A stretch of DNA of 64,000 nt from Chrysaora quinquecirrha (Eukaryota > Cnidaria > Scyphozoa > Semaeostomeae > Pelagiidae). Below, one piece after another: positions 59,901 through 64,000 of this stretch. Positions within the stretch are counted from its first letter, which is position 1. Each line of letters opens with the position of its first letter. The stretch is from contig JACTAT010000317.1 of NCBI GenBank assembly GCA_014526335.1, forward strand, positions 259,524 to 323,523. The letters are read 5' to 3'. The notes beneath the pieces are model-generated. The model was given only the letters and a program-made list of their open reading frames with translations. It searched no databases and was not told where the DNA came from. Position numbers and translations under genes: made by a program.

Positions 59901-60199
59901 CTTGATCACCCTGCTTGATCACAATTCAGTAATATCGTCATCACCCATGTTTTTCTGCATTATCATCTTCTCAATCGATGATAAACCTTCTTCAACTTCA
60001 TACCATAATATTATCAAGATCGTAATCGCCACGATCGTCTTCGTCACCACTTTATCGCTCTTGTTCAATAATTTCAGGCTGCCTATACCTTTGACGCTGG
60101 ACCGAATGCTTTCATTTTTACGACGGATGACTTCTTGTGCCAGCTGGCGTGTTTAATCGAAGCATATTTTGGACGTGGAAGAGAAAACGACAACAAAAG
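46265..60199 (+). CDS. MVD: Mevalonate diphosphate decarboxylase (C-terminus not found)
   Basis: Converts 5-diphosphomevalonate and ATP to isopentenyl diphosphate, CO2, ADP and phosphate: last step of the mevalonate pathway. Exons: 46265-46325, 46896-46966, 47273-47340, 47616-47665, 48270-48407, 51026-51080, 51592-51688, 52297-52344, 53235-53309, 58652-58746, 59132-59254, 60078-60199. Seen: [15 protein letters not shown] at the start, GHMP ATP-binding motif [19 protein letters not shown] (exon 5), [42 protein letters not shown], and the catalytic-Asp region YTFDAGPN. About 335 of roughly 400 residues are covered. Exon 12 ends in phase 2 and no final exon is visible to 64000, so it lies beyond the window or is missing. 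Exon 10 is one A short at 58686-58690, after [13 protein letters not shown]. The frame then resumes as [19 protein letters not shown]. The intron 53310-58651 holds the Rep/recombinase module. Confidence 0.9.
49930..50318. mobile_element. Decayed MITE, ACACGCTTTTT family
   Basis: Ends 'actcgttttttattttataa' and 'cttattaaaaaaaacgtgta', with 'aactttcttaagtt' blocks inside. Intronic in MVD. Confidence 0.55.
50521..50770. mobile_element. MITE, CAAACATTG family, complete-looking copy
   Basis: 'aggccctggtcaaaagatca' at the left and 'gtttgtccagggcctaag' at the right, about 250 bp. Intronic in MVD, 250 bp before exon 6. Confidence 0.75.
51196..51522 (+). repeat. (GACTT/GACCT)n pentanucleotide microsatellite
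   Basis: About 325 bp of 'gacctgacct' and 'gacttgactt' between MVD exons 6 and 7, purest at the 3' end. Confidence 0.95.
52845..53067. repeat. Fold-back element with ~95-bp arms
   Basis: 'agacagtaacgctgcaaagc' to 'ggcattcagggcttcatcag' is followed, after a short 'taataatgatg' spacer, by its near-exact inverse ending 'gctttgcagcgttactgcct'. Lies in the MVD intron before exon 9. Confidence 0.85.
53715..53998 (+). repeat. (GAT)n microsatellite
   Basis: Nearly pure 'gatgatgatg' with 'gatgtttgat' interruptions, ending about 50 bp before the TATA box of the Rep-like gene. The Met-, His- and Ser-repeat ORFs are artefacts. Confidence 0.95.
54050..54094 (+). promoter_or_regulatory. TATA-box core promoter of the Rep-like gene
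   Basis: 'tatataaata' at 54051-54060 stands about 35 bp before the ATG at 54095. The ATG is in the context 'caagATGG'. A TATA box this close to the start implies a very short leader, common in compact mobile or viral genes. Confidence 0.5.
54095..55123 (+). CDS. CRESS-DNA-virus-type Rep-like protein (342 aa)
   Basis: An intronless ORF in an MVD intron, resembling the replication-initiator proteins of circular ssDNA viruses (Cressdnaviricota). N-terminal endonuclease-like region: motif I-like [10 protein letters not shown] (15-24), motif II region CKWLHGYM (53-60), motif III region [16 protein letters not shown] (95-110). Motifs II and III are degenerate: the usual His-x-Gln reads Trp-x-His, and the Lys of YxxK is Thr. 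The superfamily 3 helicase part looks intact: Walker A GNSGKT (212-217), Walker B YVVFDF (249-254), motif C IIVCFMN (291-297), and an Arg-finger-like NDRY (307-310). It faces the recombinase gene across the large inverted repeat. It may be an endogenised viral gene or a mobile-element gene. The intact 342 codons argue for recent insertion or selection. It is annotated as it stands in the sequence. Confidence 0.8.
   Translation: MAQNGSYTRGPKAKCWTFKYMNYPENIEEMLKAKSSEFNYLEAGKSETKEPQCKWLHGYMVFKCQKRMHQVEQILNVEHRNQKIEVAQKSFHQNGRYCITTHNYFEIGTYARLATLNDSDAKNISIPPAIEMLNPRKQGATEESMVEEFGEAWLVHHHKIDASIKRDRMELAEIKLQEKFEKLELRPWQNKVMNLIRSQGPRIITFVVDEDGNSGKTYLGKYIMATKQALYLTSSAMKDVAYAWQGERYVVFDFTRETGERINYSTIEALKNGVIFSNKYSSKTKTFSIPIIVCFMNRRPLAKKFSNDRYQLVVLHHSKDVTEKEISYTVEDWRSADFDEPA
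55281..55680. other. Large inverted repeat between convergent Rep and recombinase genes
   Basis: Left arm about 55275-55425, right arm about 55518-55680, loop about 95 bp. Matching blocks: 'aaaaagtataggtgggctt' against 'aagcccacctatacttttt', 'tgtataggaaattttgggc' against 'gcccaaaatttcctataca', and 'tataaagttttcatg' against 'catgaaaactttata'. The loop carries 'gtatattac' at 55485-55493, close to the NANTATTAC nick site of CRESS-DNA origins, plus a further copy of the arm motif 'gggcttctggcctcgttctc'. It could be a replication origin, a two-way terminator, or both. Confidence 0.75.
55782..56945 (-). CDS. Tyrosine recombinase with C-terminal Myb/SANT domain
   Basis: 387 codons from the first ATG; the frame is open upstream to 57044. 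The catalytic set is visible: Arg114 in KGTRPMTYQ, a Lys near 139-146, His209 and Arg212 in HPTRYR, His239 in QKHTSN, and the likely nucleophile Tyr248 in ARIHYQ. A SANT/Myb-like DNA-binding region follows at 323-370 ([20 protein letters not shown]). Enzymes of this class cut and rejoin DNA through a phosphotyrosine bond and move or circularise elements. It is probably one protein with the zinc-finger ORF at 56996-57550; the two overlap by about 46 nt in different frames. It differs from DIRS and Crypton proteins I know in pairing with a Rep-like gene. Convergent with that gene. Confidence 0.8.
   Translation of the reverse strand: MMELIEYRKFKGVSIVVLNNFSVAEIFLKRAKKFIARKMRVQWSEQLDVDTLERKGHWASMQDLQKVIPFHMESYKKILDLCKSDNGSTVTAADLTFATRFITTFLFLRVKGTRPMTYQFLTMEMLQHAKKNGGFIDQRKFKTAEKYGFDSLIIDDACMQFIDAYSKRVRPLLNPKCNFLLVNRNGSQCTRIHNAMGMMVYEAIGKYIHPTRYRQIIETESADNLTTEERDMISQDQKHTSNVARIHYQKKRSRSVAEKGYECIKKLRGDDGIQMDNSLHDFITKAAPESSNKVTCNETVKIQPISSCNTIENDNVVNDKRLLVFSASEDAQLVEGIKKHGYGKWSSMVKDKNLKFASGRTTNALLRRARTSKFQQLYKRTCGQTLF
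56996..57550 (-). CDS. C2H2 zinc-finger N-terminal part of the recombinase protein
   Basis: Open from about 57635, with the first ATG at 57550. It contains one C2H2 finger (CPVAEC ... H ITNS H, spacing C-x4-C-x13-H-x4-H), an aromatic/Trp-rich N-terminus ([14 protein letters not shown]) and an acidic linker. It stops at 56996, whereas the recombinase frame is open from 57044. One extra base within 56999-57044 would join the two. I infer a single zinc-finger/recombinase/Myb protein broken by a 1-nt deletion, a sequence error, or read by programmed frameshifting. A splice acceptor ('tttttcacag') near 57617 allows an upstream exon. Confidence 0.65.
   Translation of the reverse strand: MRIFEMYIFWLFESMNQLGLYVQMERWKNFPGAASIRRRLHLTPNHDGIYKCPVAECRHEGFRSQRGCRKHITNSHTWYYYFDNYPEDILDGKEKSVQEDPEKTMKGNDLSCNTREVIFAEKFKEWMCSATGGGRTISHANQICSRAIKFVYFSSEDTSVDISTDDRVDYYLGSIEHISNFYST
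57750..58145 (+). repeat. Tandem repeat, about 4.5 x 84-87 bp, upstream of the recombinase gene
   Basis: Each unit has 'atgtaacaatagctg', 'ttgttatctctattatct', 'cattgttatctttttatt' and 'aaatactgttgatg'. Units begin at about 57755, 57842, 57926, 58009 and 58097. The array lies 5' of the minus-strand recombinase gene, where promoters or iteron-like binding sites would be expected. Confidence 0.85.
59300..59810 (+). repeat. (ATC)n-rich microsatellite in the MVD intron
   Basis: 'atcatcatcatc' runs mixed with 'gatcat' palindromes between MVD exons 11 and 12. Ile-, Met- and Asp-rich ORFs on both strands are artefacts. Confidence 0.9.
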
Positions 60200-61287
60200 G
60201 TATCAAAAAAAATTTATTATTAATGAGTAACAACCCTTTTTAATAACTTGCAACAGCTACAGAAGAGCTTTTTGAGATGCTCTAAAAAGACAACTCCTCA
60301 TAAGTGTGCATTTTCTACGGAAAACGAACGATTTAAGATCTAATTTATCAGATTCATACAAGATTGTCAGATTGATAGGTGGCTTGTTTCTTCTTCTGAT
60401 CGACGATTACGAAAAACATGCTGCCGGATGGCATTTGACCAAGATGCATTTGTGTTATTTAATGTGAGGTACAGCACGCAATGATTCTACAGGAATTCGT
60501 TGTTCCTTAACCCTACAAAGACTATAGGTGCATTCCCTATTAACATTGCTGCATGCAATGTATAAACTTTAAAAGGGCATTTTTAAGCATGACGTCAAAA
60601 ATTGCTTACGTCAGCAGAAATTGGTCACATGACAGCCCCACTCGAATGTCAAAAGATACAGAACATGTTATTGTATATTCCCGCTAAGTTTCGTAACCTT
60701 TAGGCGTAACAAAGAGATTTTATGATGGGGATGCCCCCCCCCAACTCTATATGATCCAAACAGCCCAGCCTTTAGGGTTAAACGCATTGCATCCGTTTCA
60801 AAGACACCATCTTTCCCGTAGAGGTATATTGGCCTACTTCACTAGGAAACCACTATGGATGGGATTGCTTAATCAGAGATCTAATGACAATTCCACTGAG
60901 CTACAGAGCCCAACGAAATCGCTGAGTAACGCTACCAGTAATACAACCCAAGGCTCTCCACCAATTTAGCTTTGTTGTGTTTTGGCTCTGCCAAGCTTTC
61001 ATCAGCACCGTACATGTTTATACATACTTATTTTTTATGACTGATGTTCATGAAAGAAACGTATATAATCTGAATAAAATTTGGAGAAACTTATCTCATG
61101 ACTTCGCCTGCACAGGTGCATTGTACATGTTCAATGTTTTTTCAATGAAGAGCTCATTATTTGTTTCTACAATCGTGAGAGGGCGGCCAGGAGAGCTTGC
61201 AGACAACCTGCCTACCTGAAGTAAAACTTTATATTAACTGATTCTGATCCTGAATATTTGTTCATTGCTGATTTAATCAAGATCAAG
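60200..61287. other. Stretch without a supported exon
   Basis: The last MVD exon should follow 60199 but none of its expected residues is seen. A family C SINE in reverse orientation lies at about 60830-60965 ('gacaattccactgagctaca'). The rest shows nothing I can name. Confidence 0.45.
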
Positions 61288-62721
61288 ATGGACTCTTCCT
61301 CGCTGGTATTTACGATTTGCTTATCAATGTTGGCTATTCTCATACTGATATCGACTTTCAACGTCTTCGTCGCTGTTTACAAGAACAGATCGCTACAAAC
61401 CAGAGGAAACACTCTCTTGTTGTCGCTTGCAGCTTCCGATTTGCTTGTGTCTCTCTTTAACATCCCACTTGCAGCCGTATCAAGCTCTGCGATACTTTTT
61501 CGCAAAACTGGTAGCTCGCTTTGTGACTGGTCCGGTTTTTTTGAAATGGTTTTCCTGATTGCGTCAGTCCTGTCTGTGGTCGCCATCAATGTGAACAGAT
61601 ACGTTTTGTTGGTTCACTGGAATAAATACTTTGAAGTCTTTAGTATTAAGCGGGTCATATGTACAGTTTTCATGATTTGGTTCTGTGCCGTGGCTCTCTC
61701 CGCACCCCCTTTGCTTGGCATATCAGAGATCTCTTATAAAGAAGGCAAATCGCATTGCTTTGTGGATTGGCGAGTAACTCCTGTTTATACTTTTTCTTTG
61801 ATGATAATCTGTTTCTTTTTGCCACTGGTCTTTATGACCTTCTGTTACTACGGCATTTATCAATTTAGAAAACAGAACAAACAGCTACTAAAAGAACTCG
61901 AATTGAAGCAAAAAGCCAAGTTTGCTAATAATAGACGTCTGAAAAAATCAAATCCTGCTGATCATGTCATCCCAGAAAAGCTTGGAAATCATTCATGGAA
62001 TGCTATCAGTCCACTGCCTAACAAAGATAATGATGGTTTTGATGATGCTGAAAATTCTGATACAAGCAAGCAAAATGTAGCAAGGGATTCTGTTGACATG
62101 CAGATGTATTCTTCTTTCATAACAAAAAATCTATCAAGACGATTGACTTATCCCTTCGCTTCTGAAACATCTGCAATGCGTATAGAGAATTATTCTAGCA
62201 ACGACAACACGACTGAGAAAGGCGCCCTTAATGTAGAGCTTTCCATGGAAACTAGAGTCTTCTTGAAGAGCAGGTCATTGCCAGATATTTTTCAAATTCA
62301 TGGTTCTGGAGTAATCCCACGCGATACAGACTGCAGCCCGTATGTATTAACACCACCTTCTGACCATCGTCTTTTTAATGCACAGCAAACCAAAGGCTTA
62401 GTCTCTACCTACCTGAAAAGTATCTCCTTTGACCAATGGCGTATTGGAAAAAGAAAAAAGCGTAGAAGAAGAATAGGAAGAAGGGAAGATCGTAAACTGA
62501 CCCTGATGTGCTTTGCCATTGTTTCTGCCTTCTTTATCTGTTGGTTTCCATTCGTGGTAACAATGTTCATAGAGGTCCTATCGTCTATCAGAATACCCGT
62601 ATGGATGGACAGAGTAGCCTTGTTGTTCGGGTACTTCAACAGCTTACTAAATCCAATAATTTACATTTATTACAACAGAAACTTTCAAAAACAGCTAAGG
62701 AAGATGTACTGTAAGATTTAG
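61288..62721 (+). CDS. Class A (rhodopsin-like) GPCR, intronless, long third loop
   Basis: 477 aa from the ATG in 'caagATGG'. Seven hydrophobic segments. TM1 starts almost at residue 5, so the N-terminus is only a few residues. TM2 LSLAASDLLVSLF carries the conserved Asp. A Cys precedes TM3 (SSLCDW), and TM3 ends in NRY in place of DRY. The second loop has a Cys (SHCFVDW). The third cytoplasmic loop is about 220 residues and ends in a basic KRKKRRRRIGRREDRK before TM6. TM6 has FFICWFPF (CWxP) and TM7 NPIIYIYY (NPxxY), followed by a short basic tail. Signals through G proteins at the plasma membrane; ligand unknown. The loop length and CWFP/NPIIY pattern resemble aminergic and related receptors. 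Intronless receptors of this kind form large families in anthozoans. Confidence 0.88.
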   Translation: MDSSSLVFTICLSMLAILILISTFNVFVAVYKNRSLQTRGNTLLLSLAASDLLVSLFNIPLAAVSSSAILFRKTGSSLCDWSGFFEMVFLIASVLSVVAINVNRYVLLVHWNKYFEVFSIKRVICTVFMIWFCAVALSAPPLLGISEISYKEGKSHCFVDWRVTPVYTFSLMIICFFLPLVFMTFCYYGIYQFRKQNKQLLKELELKQKAKFANNRRLKKSNPADHVIPEKLGNHSWNAISPLPNKDNDGFDDAENSDTSKQNVARDSVDMQMYSSFITKNLSRRLTYPFASETSAMRIENYSSNDNTTEKGALNVELSMETRVFLKSRSLPDIFQIHGSGVIPRDTDCSPYVLTPPSDHRLFNAQQTKGLVSTYLKSISFDQWRIGKRKKRRRRIGRREDRKLTLMCFAIVSAFFICWFPFVVTMFIEVLSSIRIPVWMDRVALLFGYFNSLLNPIIYIYYNRNFQKQLRKMYCKI

Positions 62722-64000
62722 TTATATTAAATGCTGACGTGACTCTCGCTATCCATCTAATTATGTGCAGCATAGGCATTCGAGTCTTTTGCAGACTTTT
62801 GTGGAAACCAATCAGAGTGCAGTATTATTCGTAGCTGCAATTTGATTGGTTCTTGGAAATTTCATTTATTCAACGGACGTGAACAGACCAATCAGAATTA
62901 GAGTTACTGTTTTATATTTTTATGGGTTAGGCATCGAGTTGGGGTTACAACTTTGACGTTTTAGGGTCGATTTGAGGGTAAGGGTTACAGTTTTAGCGTT
63001 TCTAGAGTTAATGCGAGGGTACGGGTTTTATCATTTTAGTAACTGGGTTAGTAGAAAGCTCTACAAGTTGAAGTAAATTTGATTCTATTATTCCATCATA
63101 CATTAGATTACATTATTTTGTTATTCGTTTCTATTGGAGCATGGCTGGGTACTGGTGTATAAGTCTAGCTGCACACTCTTTAACTGCACTCGTCCCGAAA
63201 AGCCCAATGATTTAACGTTGCAGAGCCACTGAAACGACAACAGAAACGTCATTTTAAAGTTCGGTCTCACAGAGCGGCAATACCCGGTGTAACCGCGAAA
63301 TCCACCACTGGAGCACCCAAGCCCGGACTGTTCAGCCCGGATGAAAGTATACCTGTGCAGTGTTCCAGAGACGACTGAAACGAAAGCAAAAACGTCATTT
63401 TAAAGTTCTATCACATAGAGCCGCAATACCCAATGTCACCGCGAAATCCACCACTGGAGCACCCAAGCCCGGACTGTTCAGCCCGGATGAAAATTTACCT
63501 GTGCGGTGTTTCAGAGACGACTGAAACGAGACGACTATAATGTTCTGAATCCGCTTGATGTTCCCGATCTCGTCCACACTTGTCTCCGACTCCATCTTTG
63601 TCGGGATCGTAAGACACGATTATTATCTGGTAAGCTCACCTGCCCGCCATCAAAAACCATGCATCGTCGGAACTGCGCGCGAGTGGTAACAACAGCTTTA
63701 TGAGCCGACAGTTATATTTAAAGTCGTAAACCCCATAGTCTTAATCATTAATCCCTAAAGCCGAGAAAATTAGCTCTTCCTCACCTGCTGAAGCTGCAAA
63801 AGACAAATTCAGTGAACTGGTCTTATGGTCTTATCGATCCTTTCGATCCTTGTATGGCACGATGCCCTATAAGCTACTACGAAATTTAGTTAAATATATA
63901 ATATTAATTTACATAAATAATTCTATCAAATATCAATATCTTAAATATTAAATATCACATTAAATATAACCTTAAAGTTGCTCTTCCTAGGGGTCATGCT
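62722..64000. other. Gene-free right end
   Basis: Near 62930-63030 are loose repeats of 'gggttaggc', 'ttagggtcgatttgagggta' and 'gggttacagtttt'. The 148-bp tandem repeat follows. The short ORFs here show no domain. Confidence 0.45.
63223..63535 (+). repeat. 148-bp tandem repeat, about 2 copies
   Basis: 'gcgaaatccaccactggagc' occurs at about 63295 and 63442, and 'aagcccggactgttcagccc' at about 63319 and 63467. The units are bounded by 'gacgactgaaacga'. Confidence 0.85.

Noticed and set aside
59284..60156. Ile-, Met- and Asp-rich ORFs up to 200 codons
   Set aside because: ATC repeat artefacts; the end of the longest overlaps MVD exon 12 in another frame.
1..64000. CRISPR arrays, bacterial operons, rRNA
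   Set aside because: Nothing of the kind is visible; the genes are intron-split and eukaryotic.

Overview
The window is eukaryotic nuclear DNA: AT-rich, with intron-split genes (GT-AG splice sites, mostly short exons), tRNA-derived SINEs, MITEs, satellites and microsatellites. The gene set (AFG3L2-type mitochondrial protease, KIF28-like kinesin, SOWAH-like ankyrin protein, mevalonate diphosphate decarboxylase, class A GPCR with a very short N-terminus) fits a marine invertebrate. An anthozoan cnidarian is my best guess, but the sequence alone does not prove it. Exon coordinates were built by hand from splice consensus, reading phase and family knowledge.

Layout. 324-4251 (+): 3' half of an AFG3L2-like i-AAA/m-AAA family protease gene, apparently lacking one ~40-residue exon. 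4252-7443: no gene. 7444-26059 (+): a complete 27-exon KIF28-like kinesin (motor, coiled coil, FHA, C-terminal region), with one apparent 1-nt deletion. 26060-29553: no gene. 29554-43505 (-): a SOWAH-like ankyrin-repeat gene whose ankyrin domain is split by four 3-nt exons and one 12-nt exon. 41955-43105 is a palindromic satellite inside its 5' part. 46265-60199 (+): mevalonate diphosphate decarboxylase, 12 exons, C-terminus not found, one apparent 1-nt deletion. 61288-62721 (+): an intronless class A GPCR. 62722-64000: repeats only.

The most unusual part is the 5.3-kb MVD intron 53310-58651. It carries a compact module unrelated to the host gene: a Rep-like protein of the CRESS-DNA-virus type (+ strand, TATA box just upstream) faces a zinc-finger/tyrosine-recombinase/Myb protein (- strand). 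Between their 3' ends lies a large inverted repeat (arms about 150 bp) whose loop holds a nonanucleotide-like site ending in TATTAC. Tandem ~84-bp repeats lie behind the recombinase gene. I read this as a mobile element, or a captured virus-like replicon, that combines a rolling-circle-type helicase with a tyrosine recombinase.

The kinesin and MVD frameshifts are both one base short in A-runs inside otherwise intact genes. The zinc-finger/recombinase junction also looks one base short. This pattern points to homopolymer consensus errors at least as much as to real gene decay, and should be settled before any gene is called broken.
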